In this document: in pieces, positions 16,427 to 25,105 of the stretch
Layout: each line of letters opens with the position of its first letter
Position numbering within the stretch: the first letter of the stretch is position 1
Assembly (NCBI RefSeq): GCF_000787855.1
Contig: NZ_BBPQ01000025.1
Span: 1 to 64,000, forward strand
Origin: Streptacidiphilus anmyonensis
Lineage (GTDB): Bacteria; Actinomycetota; Actinomycetes; Streptomycetales; Streptomycetaceae
DNA length: 64,000 bases
Direction: 5' to 3'
The notes under the pieces: generated by a model
The model's input: the letters and a program-made list of their open reading frames with translations, nothing else
What the model was told of the DNA's origin: nothing
The model's database searches: none
Made by a program: the position numbers and the translations under genes

Positions 16427-17425
16427 TCAGGGTCCCGCGACCTGTGCGACGGCGGCCTCGGCGATGTGCTCGACCAGGGAGATCCCGTCATCCATGGTCG
16501 GGTTGCCGTCCGAGAGCACGGCGACGAGGTAGGTGTGCCCGTCGCGGTCGACCTCGCCGATGCTGTTGATCACCCACAGGCCGGTGGCCGACCGGGACAG
16601 CCAGCCGTTCTTCAGCGCGTAGCCGTCGCCGGAGCCCGCCGCGGCGCTGACGCCCCAGTTCTGGTCCGCCTCCACCTCGCCCATCAGGGAACGCACGTAG
16701 TTCCTTGAGGCGGTGCTCAGTTTGGACGGCCGGGTGCCGAAGATCTGCTGAAGCAGCGTCAACTGGTCGACCGCTGTCGTGGTGGTCAGCCCCCAGTAGC
16801 CGCCGGTGCCCACGGTGGTGTGGTGCAGGCCGAACCGGGCGTTGATCTCGTCCAGCTCCTCCGGCCCGCCGACCTCGGCCAGCAGGCTGGTGGCTGCGTC
16901 GTTGTCGCTCTGCTCGATCATCCTGGTGGCGAGCTCGCGCTGGTCGGCGGTGAGCGTGGTGCCGGCGTCCTGGTGCTCGACCAGGAGCGCGGCCAGGATG
17001 TCCGCCTTGACGATGCTGGCGGTGTCGAACAGGTGCCCCGTGTCGCCCCGGCTGAGCGTCGCGCCGGTCGACAGATCGGCGACGGCCACGGCGGCGCTCC
17101 CCGCCGCGTCGGCGAGCGCGGAGTCCAGTTGCCGCGCCGAGGCGGCGTCCTGCGAGCCGGGGGCGTCGGCGGAAGCGGAAGGCGAGGGCGAAGGCGAGGG
17201 CGTGGTCGTGGACGGGCGCGAGCCGGCCGGGGAGGGCGTCGGCGAGCCGGCGGATCTGCTGGGAACGGGCGAGGGCGAACCGGTGCCGCCCGGGGAGATC
17301 CGGGCCGTCGCGGCGACGGCGGAACCGTGCGCGAGCGGGGAGTGCGCCACGAAGGCGCCGCCGACGAGGACGGCCGACACCGCCGCCAGGGTGAGGAATG
17401 CGCGCCGCGCGCCGGTCTGGGACAT
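16427..17425 (-). CDS. Secreted class-A beta-lactamase-like serine hydrolase
   Basis: A 332-residue exported protein. Residues 1-35 form a signal or anchor (RRAFLTLAAVSAVLVGGAF), residues 45-95 are a Pro/Ser/Thr-rich linker, and the rest is a penicillin-binding fold. The catalytic pattern is S137-I-V-K140, then S173-D-N175, then KNGW in place of the usual KTG. With N replacing T in the third motif and no clear Glu166 equivalent, true beta-lactamase activity is doubtful; a D,D-peptidase-like or wall-associated hydrolase is more likely. The linker suggests display outside the membrane within the wall. Confidence 0.9.
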   Translation of the reverse strand: MSQTGARRAFLTLAAVSAVLVGGAFVAHSPLAHGSAVAATARISPGGTGSPSPVPSRSAGSPTPSPAGSRPSTTTPSPSPSPSASADAPGSQDAASARQLDSALADAAGSAAVAVADLSTGATLSRGDTGHLFDTASIVKADILAALLVEHQDAGTTLTADQRELATRMIEQSDNDAATSLLAEVGGPEELDEINARFGLHHTTVGTGGYWGLTTTTAVDQLTLLQQIFGTRPSKLSTASRNYVRSLMGEVEADQNWGVSAAAGSGDGYALKNGWLSRSATGLWVINSIGEVDRDGHTYLVAVLSDGNPTMDDGISLVEHIAEAAVAQVAGP

Positions 17426-17527
17426 GGCGAGCGACGGTACGCACCGTGCATAAGACGGAGCTGGGAGTCACCTGGCCTTCGCCTTGAAGTCGTTCGACCA
17501 CGCTCCGCCCGCCTGGCCCCGCGCCTG

Positions 17528-17965
17528 TCAGGCCTGCGGCACGAGAGCGACCGGGCACTCCGCCTGATGCAGCACGCGCTGGACCACCCGGCCCAGCGGC
17601 GGCGCGAAGCGCGCATGCGCGCGTTGGGCTCCGAGCACCAGCAGGTCCGCCGGGTCCACGGCGCCGATCAGGCCGGGCAAGGGCGCGTCGTCCAGCAGGC
17701 TCGTCGTGACCACCAGTACGCCGTGCCCCTCGCGGGCCCGCCGCTCCGCGCCCTCGAGCAGGGTGCGGGCGGCACGCTCGGCGTCCTCCCAGGCGTGGTG
17801 GGTCGAGATCTCGGCGAGCCGCGACGCGCCGGCGCCGCGCGCGTGCACGATCCGCAGCGGCCACCCGCGCAGCACCGCCTCGTCCGCAGCCCAGTCGAGC
17901 GCGGTGGTGGCGTGCTCCGACGGGTCGACGCCCACCACGACCCGCGGTCCTTCCTCCGGCGTCAT
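17528..17965 (-). CDS. Universal stress protein, single domain
   Basis: A 145-residue UspA-fold protein. It starts with RVVVGVDPSEHATTALDWAA and ends VVQRVLHQAECPVALVPQA. The ATP-binding pattern GxxGxnG is altered to GAQRAHARFAPPLGRV, so nucleotide binding is uncertain. The ATG at 17965 is preferred over a GTG two codons upstream because AGGAGG sits 7 bases before it. It is the only single-domain Usp in the window; the four in the 50-63 kb block are double-domain. Confidence 0.9.
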   Translation of the reverse strand: MTPEEGPRVVVGVDPSEHATTALDWAADEAVLRGWPLRIVHARGAGASRLAEISTHHAWEDAERAARTLLEGAERRAREGHGVLVVTTSLLDDAPLPGLIGAVDPADLLVLGAQRAHARFAPPLGRVVQRVLHQAECPVALVPQA

Positions 17966-18079
17966 CCGCACGCCTCCTTCGGAGCAGCGTCAGGGCCCGC
18001 AGGGCGCCGGCCATCGCCGACGTCCCGGCTTCTCGATGCTATGGCCGCGGCGTCGGCGCCGCCTTCCGTCAGGCGCGGG

Positions 18080-18721
18080 TCACGGCGGGCCCACCGGCAG
18101 CCACCAGCCGTCGTCGGGGCGGCCCTGCGCCGGTTGCGGATCGTGCGAGAGGCCGATCAGGTCGTCCCGGTGGAGGCCCGGCCGGACCGCGTAGCGGATC
18201 GAGCCGCGGACGCTCACCAGCCCCAGCACCCGCCACAGGCAGCGCGCGTAGTGCTCGGCACGCTCCGCGCCGTCCCACTCGTAGACGCCCCGGTAGCGTC
18301 CGTGCTCGTCGGCGGTGAGCCACAGCTTGGACCGGAAACCCGGAAAGCCGACGAAGAGGGGCGTGTTGAGCATGCTCTCCCAGCGGAAGAGGGTGTGCCC
18401 ACGCCCGCGGACCAGGCGCAGCCGGAACGCGACGACGAGCGCGCACGCGTCCAGGGCGGTGCCGCCGCCGAGGCGGGTCTCGCGGTACACGAGCGCGGAG
18501 GTGCCGTCGGCGAAGCGCATCCGGCCGCCGACCCGTCCGTGCGTCAGCCGGACCTCTCGGCGGGCCAGCAGGCCCGCACTGGCGACCACGCAACGCGCCA
18601 CCGCCGGCCACGCCTGCCTCCGGGGCAAGGGCCGCTGCGGCGGCGTGCCGCCGAACGGCGGGTGGCGGGTGGCACCCGCGCGGTCCGTGGCCGCGGTGTG
18701 CCCGCCTCGCTGAAGGCCCAT
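18080..18721 (-). CDS. Hypothetical protein with a YdhR-like C-terminal part
   Basis: A 213-residue protein. Residues 1-65 are basic and not conserved-looking. The rest contains FRSKLWLTADEHGRYRGVYE and a following WDGAERAEHYARCLWRVL, the strand-helix pattern seen in YdhR-type or other dimeric alpha-beta barrel proteins. The start at 18721 has a GAGGAGAGG ribosome-binding site 3-4 bases upstream; a later start near residue 68 (MRFADGTSA) is possible. I cannot assign a function; a small-molecule binding or monooxygenase-like fold is only a structural guess. Confidence 0.72.
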   Translation of the reverse strand: MGLQRGGHTAATDRAGATRHPPFGGTPPQRPLPRRQAWPAVARCVVASAGLLARREVRLTHGRVGGRMRFADGTSALVYRETRLGGGTALDACALVVAFRLRLVRGRGHTLFRWESMLNTPLFVGFPGFRSKLWLTADEHGRYRGVYEWDGAERAEHYARCLWRVLGLVSVRGSIRYAVRPGLHRDDLIGLSHDPQPAQGRPDDGWWLPVGPP

Positions 18722-19180
18722 GGTCCTCTCCTCACGCAGATCGACGGTCAGCTCGGCGGCCGCCGCCCGGTGTTGGCCGCCGCGGACACCGACCGCTCTC
18801 GGGCGAGAGCTCGTCGACGGCCGACAGCCCGACAGCCCGACCGCGCCTTCGCGCGGCGACCGCCGGCCTCCGGGCTCCGCTGCGCCGGAAGGCGGCTCGA
18901 TGGGCGTCGGCACGTTCCGCGTCGGCGTCCCGGGTGGCGACCGGCCCGGACCTGGTCGCCAGGGCCCGGAGCCGGTCGTCCTCGGGACGGGGAAACGGTT
19001 CTGCACTTCCAGCGTCGGCGGCGCGCGGGCGCGGCGCAGCGGCCGGGCGGGCCAGAGGGCATGGGCCGATGGTCCCGGCGGTCAAGGGCGCGGCGGGCGC
19101 GGCGAGCGATCCGGAATGCGGTGCCGCCACACGCCGTTGTGGAAGGCGTGGCCCGAAGGGCCGTCGAGGAGGTGGGCATC
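18722..19180. other. Gap without a recognisable gene
   Basis: About 460 bp between a minus-strand and a plus-strand gene. Several open frames cross it on both strands but none has a ribosome-binding site with plausible protein composition. It contains a short tandem GACAGCCC at 18823-18838. It probably holds the divergent promoters of its neighbours. Confidence 0.45.
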
Positions 19181-19441
19181 ATGGGCACGAAGGCGGACGA
19201 CCCTCGGCGCGAGGGGTTCCTCACGGCCTGCGGGCGACGGATCCGCATCGGCGAGTTCCGCGTGGGCGGGGAGGCGGGCGTCGCCGGCCGTTCGCGCGTG
19301 ACCCTGGACGTCGGTCCGGAGCCGGGCGGGCAGTCGCGCGCCTGGGCGGGCCTGACGCCGGGCGAGGCTCGGGCGCTGGCCGCGCTGCTGCTGCGGCAGG
19401 CCACCCGGGCGGAGGCCGAGGCGGCGGCTCCCGGCCGCTGA
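19181..19441 (+). CDS. Small hypothetical protein (86 aa)
   Basis: I do not recognise the family. The protein opens MGTKADDPRREGFLTACGRR, has a central beta-rich part (IRIGEFRVGG, SRVTLDVGPEPGG) and ends with a helix typical of small Streptomyces proteins (LTPGEARALAALLLRQAT). GAGGAGG lies 9 bases before the ATG. No membrane segment. A longer in-frame start upstream is possible but lacks a ribosome-binding site. Confidence 0.68.
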   Translation: MGTKADDPRREGFLTACGRRIRIGEFRVGGEAGVAGRSRVTLDVGPEPGGQSRAWAGLTPGEARALAALLLRQATRAEAEAAAPGR

Positions 19442-19484
19442 CGCCCTCCAAGAGGGGGTTGCCCGGGTCGTGCGGACGCGCGCC

Positions 19485-19856
19485 CTACTCGGGCCGGTGG
19501 CAGACGGCCTCGATGTTGTTGCCGTCCGGGTCGCGTACGAAGACGGCGTAGTAGGTGTCGTGGTACTCGGGCCAGAGCCGCGGCCCGTGCAGCACCTCGA
19601 CGCCGGCCGCGACGGCGGCGCGGTGGAAGGCGTCGACGGAGGCGCGGTCCGGGGCGGCGAACGCCAGATGGCTCTCCCGGAAGCCCTGACCGGTGGTACG
19701 TGGACCGATCCAGAAGGTCGGCCTGCCGCCCACTCCGTAACCGACGACCTCACCGAAGTCCATCACCCGCGTCCCGCCGATGGTCAGCAGCACCGCGTCG
19801 TAGAAGGCCGCACTGTCCGGTTGGTCCGCGCACTGGATCGACACGTGATCGAGCAT
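19485..19856 (-). CDS. VOC family (glyoxalase/bleomycin resistance fold) protein
   Basis: A 123-residue protein with two beta-alpha-beta-beta-beta modules. The first starts MLDHVSIQCADQPDSAAFYD and the second has SHLAFAAPDRASVDAFHRAA, ending with the typical VFVRDPDGNNIEAVCH. Metal-site positions fit H4, H69 or so and E117, as in glyoxalase or dioxygenase relatives. The ATG at 19856 is supported by GAGG 8 bases upstream. Such proteins isomerise or bind small molecules; the substrate cannot be inferred. Confidence 0.93.
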   Translation of the reverse strand: MLDHVSIQCADQPDSAAFYDAVLLTIGGTRVMDFGEVVGYGVGGRPTFWIGPRTTGQGFRESHLAFAAPDRASVDAFHRAAVAAGVEVLHGPRLWPEYHDTYYAVFVRDPDGNNIEAVCHRPE

Positions 19857-19945
19857 GTGACCATCCTCGCTCACCTCGCCCGCGGCGGCGTCGGATCCAG
19901 CCGCGGCGCGCCGCGTGCAGGGCGAAAGGGATGCCGGGCGCCCGC

Positions 19946-20779
19946 TCAGCCGTAGGTGTTCTCGACCGCGGCCGCGGCGACCGTCGTCACGGTCTTGAAC
20001 GTGCGGATCATCGCGTAGGCGCTGTCCGCCGTGAACGCGACGCGACGCACGTCGGTACGCCGGACCGTCGGCACGGCGGCCGTGGCCGCCGCCAGGTGGG
20101 TGGCGTCGAACTCCACCTCGACCTCGAAGGTGCGGTCGGTGACGGGCTCGGCGCGGACGCAGAGCGCGGCCGCCCGCTCGGCCGCGGCGCGGATCAGTTC
20201 GAAGGTGACGGCGGGCGGACGGCAGACGGCCGCGTAGCGGCTCACGCAGTCCTTCACGGCCGCCGTGACAGCGTCGGGCGCGTACGTCGCGGCGTCGCGG
20301 CAGGTCAGGTCGTCACCGGTGACCAGGGTGACGGGCACTCCGAACTCGGCGGCGACCAGCGAGTTGAGGTATCCCTCGGAGGCCGGGACGCCGTCCACCC
20401 GGACGCCGGTGATCGAGTTGCCGAGGTAGGTGTGGGCGAGCACGCCCTCGGCCCCGGCGCCGGTGTGGTAGCCGACGAAGGCCACGCCGGACACGTCCGG
20501 GTGCTGGACGCCCTCGACCATCGTGAGGTCCTTGTGCCGGCCGGTGAGCATCTCCGCGCGCGGGTCCAGGTCCTCCAGCAGCAGGTTGCGCATGGTGGAG
20601 TGGGCCTCGTTGACGAGCACGGAGCTCGCGCCGCCGTCGAAGAAGCCCGCGACGGCGGCGTTCACGTCGGAGGTGAACAGCGCGCGGCAGCGCTGCCAGG
20701 CCGGGTTCCCCGGCTCGCAGTCGTCGGGCCAGGTCACGCCGGTGGCGCCCTCCATGTCCGCGGAGATCACGACGCGCAT
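19946..20779 (-). CDS. M55 family D-aminopeptidase (DppA-like)
   Basis: A 277-residue zinc D-aminopeptidase. The ligand set of Bacillus subtilis DppA is fully present at near-identical positions: D8 and E10 (SADMEG), H60 (NEAHST), H105 (GYHTGAG) and E135 (PASEGY), with the catalytic H116 (GVLAHT). These enzymes release N-terminal D-amino acids from D-Ala peptides in a decameric cytosolic complex. The ATG at 20779 is chosen because it begins directly at the conserved MRVVISAD. It is divergent from a diaminopimelate decarboxylase paralogue. A GAGGTACGG-type direct repeat (about 20797-20828) lies just upstream. D-amino acid or cell-wall peptide recycling is the likely job. Confidence 0.94.
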   Translation of the reverse strand: MRVVISADMEGATGVTWPDDCEPGNPAWQRCRALFTSDVNAAVAGFFDGGASSVLVNEAHSTMRNLLLEDLDPRAEMLTGRHKDLTMVEGVQHPDVSGVAFVGYHTGAGAEGVLAHTYLGNSITGVRVDGVPASEGYLNSLVAAEFGVPVTLVTGDDLTCRDAATYAPDAVTAAVKDCVSRYAAVCRPPAVTFELIRAAAERAAALCVRAEPVTDRTFEVEVEFDATHLAAATAAVPTVRRTDVRRVAFTADSAYAMIRTFKTVTTVAAAAVENTYG

Positions 20780-20932
20780 GTCCACCACCTTCGGCACGAG
20801 GTACGGGGTACGGAGTACGAGGTACGGGCCAGAGTCTCCCAGCCGTCACCCCGCGACGCGGGCGGGCGCGACGGAAACGTGCCTGAGCATCCACTTCCTC
20901 GACGCTCCCCCGGTCCCGGCCCCGTCGTTGCC

Positions 20933-20945
20933 TAGCTTCGGCGGC
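20933..20945 (+). promoter_or_regulatory. Leaderless promoter of the lysA paralogue
   Basis: TAGCTT (20933-20938) fits the actinobacterial -10 pattern TANNNT and ends 7 bases before the ATG at 20946. No Shine-Dalgarno sequence is present. This spacing is the classic signature of a transcript that starts at the initiation codon. No clear -35 is seen. Confidence 0.5.
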
Positions 20946-22217
20946 ATGGACAGCAAGAGCGTGATGGACCAGGTGTGGCCGCTGCGGACGGACTGGGCCG
21001 ACGGCGAACTGCGGCTCGGCGGCCTGGGCGTCGGGGATCTCGCGAGCACGTTCGGCACGCCGCTCTACGTGCTCGACGAGGACGACTTCCGCCGGCGCTG
21101 CGCCGCGTGGACGGACGCCTTCCCCGAGGCCGACGTCCACTACGGCGGCAAGGCGTTCCTGGCCCCGGCCCTGGTGGGCTGGCTGCGGGAGCTCGGCCTT
21201 TCGCTGGACGTGTGCAGCGGCGGCGAGTTGGCGGTGGCGCAGCGCGGGGGCATGCCGCCGGGGCGGGTCGTGTTCCACGGCAACAACAAGTCCGTCGCCG
21301 AGATCCGGCGCGCCGTCGAGTGGGGGGTCGGCTGCCTCGTGCTCGACTCCTTCGAGGAGTTGGCGCGCGTGGCAGGCGCGGCGCGGCGGCTCGGGGTACG
21401 GCAGTCGGTCATGGTGCGGGTGAAGCCGGGCGTGGACGCGGACACCCACGCCTCCTGGGCCACCGGGGGCGAACGCACGAAGTTCGGCCTGTCGCTCGCC
21501 TCGGGCGAGGCGGCGGAGGCGGTGCGCAGGGTGCTGGCGGAGCCGGCTCTGGAGCTGGTCGGGCTGCACTCGCACATCGGTTCGCAGATCTTCGACCTGG
21601 ACTCGTTCGCCACCGCCGCTGAGCGGATGGTCGCCTTCCTGCGCGAGGTGGAGCGCGAGCACGGCGTCGCCGTCGGCAGGCTCGACCTCGGCGGCGGCCT
21701 GGGCGTCCCCTACCTCATGGGCGAGCGCCCGGCCCCCTCCCCCGCCGACCTGGCCCGGGTCCTGCGCGCGGCGGTGCCGCAGGACGTGCGCATCGCCCTG
21801 GAACCGGGCCGCTCGATCGTCGCGCCGACGACCGTCGCGCTGTACGAGGTGGGCACGGTGAAGGGCCGTTACGTCAGCGTCGACGGCGGCATGAGCGACA
21901 ACCCCAGGCCCGCCACGTACGGGGCCGCCTACACGGCGGTCCTGGCCTCACGCGCGAGCGACGCGCCCCTCGCGGACTTCACGGTCGTGGGCAAGCACTG
22001 CGAGACGGGCGACATCCTCGTCGACGGAGTCGACCTCCCCGGCGACATCCGCCCGGGCGACCTGCTGGCCATCCCCTGCTCCGGCGCGTACCAGCGCTCC
22101 GCCGCGAGCAACTACAACCACGTCCCCCGCCCGCCCGTGGTCTCCGTCCGCGCCGGCCACGCCCGCGTCCTCGTCCGCCGTGAGACGGAGGAGGACCTCC
22201 TGCGTCTCTACACCTGA
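20946..22217 (+). CDS. Diaminopimelate decarboxylase family protein (LysA paralogue)
   Basis: A 423-residue fold-type III PLP enzyme: an alanine-racemase-like barrel with a C-terminal beta domain. The PLP lysine is in VHYGGKAFL; the phosphate-binding glycines are GGGLGVP; EPGRSIVAP, CETGDIL and the C-terminal SGAYQRSAASNYN are the usual active-site motifs from both subunits. All catalytic residues seem intact, so meso-diaminopimelate decarboxylation to lysine is the best call. Its genomic partner is a D-aminopeptidase rather than hom or thrC, which is the biosynthetic context, suggesting a role in handling diaminopimelate from wall peptides or a secondary product. Translation is probably leaderless. 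Confidence 0.9.
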   Translation: MDSKSVMDQVWPLRTDWADGELRLGGLGVGDLASTFGTPLYVLDEDDFRRRCAAWTDAFPEADVHYGGKAFLAPALVGWLRELGLSLDVCSGGELAVAQRGGMPPGRVVFHGNNKSVAEIRRAVEWGVGCLVLDSFEELARVAGAARRLGVRQSVMVRVKPGVDADTHASWATGGERTKFGLSLASGEAAEAVRRVLAEPALELVGLHSHIGSQIFDLDSFATAAERMVAFLREVEREHGVAVGRLDLGGGLGVPYLMGERPAPSPADLARVLRAAVPQDVRIALEPGRSIVAPTTVALYEVGTVKGRYVSVDGGMSDNPRPATYGAAYTAVLASRASDAPLADFTVVGKHCETGDILVDGVDLPGDIRPGDLLAIPCSGAYQRSAASNYNHVPRPPVVSVRAGHARVLVRRETEEDLLRLYT

Positions 22218-22231
22218 GCTTCATGGGCGAC

Positions 22232-22258
22232 CGCCCGCCGGACGGCCACCGGCGGGCG
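22232..22258 (+). terminator. Strong hairpin terminator after the lysA paralogue
   Basis: CGCCCGCCGG (22232-22241) pairs perfectly with CCGGCGGGCG (22249-22258) around a 7-base loop, 15 bases after the stop codon. It is the cleanest intrinsic-type hairpin in this part of the window. Confidence 0.72.
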
Positions 22259-22469
22259 CCGGACGGGGGCGAACGGCAAGCGCCGGGTCCGCTGACGACC
22301 GGGGCGTCGCGTTGGGTCCGCCGACATCCGCCGACCGAGGGTCAGAGGGTGTGCATTCCAGAACCCGGTGGACAGCGGGACGGCAACGGCCCAGGGTGGT
22401 CGCCATGCTGTCCCTTCGGAGCTTCCCTTCCACGTCCATCGCCGAAGCGCGCTCATCGGGGCGGAGCGC

Positions 22470-23053
22470 GTGAGCGTCCTCGACCGGTTCAACGCTGCCG
22501 TGCGTCGCCCCGACACGCACGGCGGGCTGGCGCGCCTGCCGCTGCTCCTCGATGCCCTCGCCGAGGGACAGGAACAGCCCGACGGGGCGCGGTGGATCGT
22601 GGACGACCACGCACGGGGGAACATGGCGGCGTTGCTGCGCTCCTGCTTCCCCCAGCCGGAGATCCACGTGGTGGCCGCGGAGTACGGCGCCGCGGCCCAC
22701 GAGCGTGGCTGGCTCCATCTCGATCGGACTCTGCGGGCTCACGAGTAAGCCCACCTCGTCGAGACGGCCGAGGGCTGGGCGGAGAGCGACCGCACGCTGG
22801 ACGATGTTCTGCGGTGTACGGGCGACCCTCCCCGGTCTTCGGCGCCCAGGATCCACGCTCGCCCAAGACACTCGGCTACGCGTCCGACGATCACGCCGCA
22901 CCGCTCGCGGTCTTCCACTTCGGCGCGGCGGAGGGAGCCCCCTCCGCACGCCTGCTGGCCTTCCGGAGCGGTGACGCCCTGTTCGAAGCGAGCCTGGGCT
23001 TCACGCCGCTCGGGGACGCCGTCGCCGACGCACACCTGCGGCGGCCCCGCTGA
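22470..23053 (+). pseudogene. Broken hypothetical gene with an internal stop and a frameshift
   Basis: An originally ~195-codon gene appears to be disrupted twice. It starts at GTG 22470 (VSVLDRFNAAVRRPDTHGG) and reads to a TAA at 22746. The same frame goes on in clearly coding style after the stop (AHLVETAEGWAESDRTLDDV) up to about 22813, where the reading switches to another frame (VYGRPSPVFGAQDPRSPKTL) and ends in TGA at 23051-23053. Amino-acid use and GC third positions stay coding-like across both breaks. I do not know the function. A sequencing error could explain one lesion, less likely both. Only the first 92 residues can be made as such. Confidence 0.75.
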
Positions 23054-23079
23054 CCCGTACGCCGGTTGGAGATCCGACT

Positions 23080-23099
23080 GCGCGCCCCGAGGGGCGCGC
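23080..23099. terminator. Bidirectional hairpin between convergent genes
   Basis: GCGCGCCCC (23080-23088) and GGGGCGCGC (23091-23099) form a near-perfect stem with a minimal loop. It lies between the pseudogene and the convergent 3' end of the LD-carboxypeptidase operon and can serve both. Confidence 0.62.
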
Positions 23100-23132
23100 T
23101 GTGCGGGTGTGTGACGGGTCGCGGATCGCGGG

Positions 23133-24074
23133 TCAGTCGCGGTCGGTCAGGACCTGGTCCAGGAAGGTGAGGGTGCCGTTGTCCGCGTCGAGGCGGGCGT
23201 GGACGCCGATGGGGAAGGTCTGCATCGCGGTGTTGTGGCCGATGTTGACGCCCGCGAGGACCGGGACGCCGAGGTCGGCGAAGCGGTCGGTGAGGAGGCG
23301 GTCGACGTGGGCCGGGTCGCCGCACTCGGTGAAGGTGCCCAGGACGATGCCGGCCACGCCGTCGAGGTAGGAGCGGGCGCGGCGCAGTTGGGTGAAGACG
23401 CGGTCGAGGCGGAAGGGGAGCTCGTCGACGTCCTCCAGGAAGAGGATGGCGTCGCGGGCCGGGTAGGAGGTGTCCGTGCCGAGGCCAGCGGTGAGCAGGG
23501 TGGCCGTGCCGCCCAGGGTCAGGCCCTCGGCGACGCCGGGGACGAGGGTCCGCGCCTTCGGGAAGGTCAGTTCGCGCACGCTCGCGGGCGTCAGCAGCAG
23601 CCGCATCAGCTGCTGGAAGTCGTACTCCTCCGGGCCCTCCCAGAAGCCGCCGCAGGCGACCATCGGGCCGAACAGCGAGACCCAGCCGAGCTTCGCCGCG
23701 AGGGCCTCCAGCAGCGCGGTGACGTCGGAGTAGCCGACGACGACCTTGGGCGCGCCCGCGTCGATGCGGCTCCAGTCCATCGCCTCCAGCGTCCGCTGCA
23801 TGCCGTAGCCGCCCTGGGCGAGCAGGACGCCCGCGTAGCGGGGGTCGGTCAGGGCGCGGGTGAGCTCCTCGGCGCGCTGGGCGTCGTCGCCCGCGAGGTA
23901 GTCGTACATGCTCCCGGTGTCGCGAGCGGTGGCGAACACGTCGGCCTTGAGGCCGACGGAGCTGAGGGCCCGCAGTCCGGACTCCAGGTGGTCCTGGTCG
24001 CCGACGGGCGAACTGCCGCACAGCACGGCGACGGTGTCGCCGGGGCGGAGGGCGGGAGGGCGCAGCAGGGTCAT
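23133..24074 (-). CDS. S66 family LD-carboxypeptidase (LdcA/MccF-like)
   Basis: A 313-residue serine peptidase. The nucleophile is S116 in VVGYSDVTALLEAL, the conserved GGYGMQRTLEAMDW lies before it, and the Glu and His of the triad are in FLEDVDELPFRLDR and NIGHNTAMQTFPIG. No signal peptide, so it acts in the cytoplasm. LdcA cleaves the terminal D-Ala from murein tetrapeptides; the related MccF cleaves peptide-nucleotide toxins. It is the last gene of the eight-gene Dpp operon and its start overlaps the DppF stop (ATGA), so it probably processes what the transporter imports. Confidence 0.93.
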   Translation of the reverse strand: MTLLRPPALRPGDTVAVLCGSSPVGDQDHLESGLRALSSVGLKADVFATARDTGSMYDYLAGDDAQRAEELTRALTDPRYAGVLLAQGGYGMQRTLEAMDWSRIDAGAPKVVVGYSDVTALLEALAAKLGWVSLFGPMVACGGFWEGPEEYDFQQLMRLLLTPASVRELTFPKARTLVPGVAEGLTLGGTATLLTAGLGTDTSYPARDAILFLEDVDELPFRLDRVFTQLRRARSYLDGVAGIVLGTFTECGDPAHVDRLLTDRFADLGVPVLAGVNIGHNTAMQTFPIGVHARLDADNGTLTFLDQVLTDRD

Positions 24075-25105
24075 ACCGTCTCCGTGAGGGGGTGGTTCGC
24101 GGGGTTCGTGTCGAGCAGGTGGCAGGCGGCGCCCGCGCTGTCGGACGCGAGGACGGGCAGCTCGCGGCGGTCGCAGGCGGCGTCGGCGCGCTCGGCCTCG
24201 GGCACCGCGGCCCAGCGGCCGCAGCGCGGGTGGAAGCGGCAGCCGGACGGGATCGCGGTCGGGTCCGGCGGTTCGCCGGTCAGCAGGGTGGGCCGCCAGT
24301 CCTCGGCGCCGCTGGGGACGACCGAGAGCAGGGCCCGGGTGTAGGGGTGCTTGGGGCGAAGCAGCACCTCCTCGACGGTGCCCTGCTCGACCACGCGGCC
24401 GAGGTACATGACGGCGACGCGGTCGGCGATGTTCCAGGCGAGGCCGAGGTCGTGGCTGACGACCAGCGCGGAGAGCCCGAGCTCGTCGCGCAGGCGCAGG
24501 ATCAGCTTGAGGATCTCGCCGCGCACGGAGGCGTCGAGCGAGGCGACCGGCTCGTCGGCGATCATCACCTGCGGGTCGAGGGCCAGTACGCCGCCGATGA
24601 CGACGCGTTGCTGCTGGCCGCCGGAGAGCTCGTGCGGGTAGCGGCTGACGAAGTCCTCCGGCGGGCGCAGTCCGGCGCGGGCGAGGGCGTGGTGCACGCG
24701 GTCGGGCAGCCCGTCGTGGAGCTTGTGCAGGCGCGGGCCGAGCGCGACCGCGTCGTAGACGTTCTGCTTGGGGTTGAGCGCGCCGCCCGGGTCCTGGAGC
24801 ACCAGCTGGACGTGGCGGCGGTAGGCCTTGAGGGCCTTCGCCGAGTAGTCCAGCGGAGTCCCCTGGTACCGCACCTGACCGTGGGTCGGCTTGGTGAGGC
24901 CGACCAGGGCGCGGGCCAGGGTCGACTTGCCGCAGCCGGACTCGCCGATCAGGGCCACGATCTCGCCCCGCCCGATGCTCAGGTTGACGCCGTCGACGGC
25001 GCGGGCCGGGCCGCGTCCCCGGGACGCCGGATGGACGACGGACAGGTCGCGGGCCTCCAGCACGGGTGTGTTCCGCGTGTCGTCAGGGCTGGCGGTGGCG
25101 GTCAC
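24071..25105 (-). CDS. Peptide ABC transporter ATP-binding protein (DppF/OppF-like)
   Basis: A 344-residue ATPase. Walker A GESGCGKST, signature [13 protein letters not shown], Walker B QVMIADEPVASLD and switch His in VVSHDLG are all intact. The C-terminal oligopeptide-transporter extension with its cysteines is present (GCRFHPRCGRW and later CDRRELPV). The GTG start at 25105 overlaps the DppD stop (GTGA) and has GGAGGT 5-6 bases upstream. It works as a heterodimer with the next gene upstream. Confidence 0.95.
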   Translation of the reverse strand: MTATASPDDTRNTPVLEARDLSVVHPASRGRGPARAVDGVNLSIGRGEIVALIGESGCGKSTLARALVGLTKPTHGQVRYQGTPLDYSAKALKAYRRHVQLVLQDPGGALNPKQNVYDAVALGPRLHKLHDGLPDRVHHALARAGLRPPEDFVSRYPHELSGGQQQRVVIGGVLALDPQVMIADEPVASLDASVRGEILKLILRLRDELGLSALVVSHDLGLAWNIADRVAVMYLGRVVEQGTVEEVLLRPKHPYTRALLSVVPSGAEDWRPTLLTGEPPDPTAIPSGCRFHPRCGRWAAVPEAERADAACDRRELPVLASDSAGAACHLLDTNPANHPLTETV

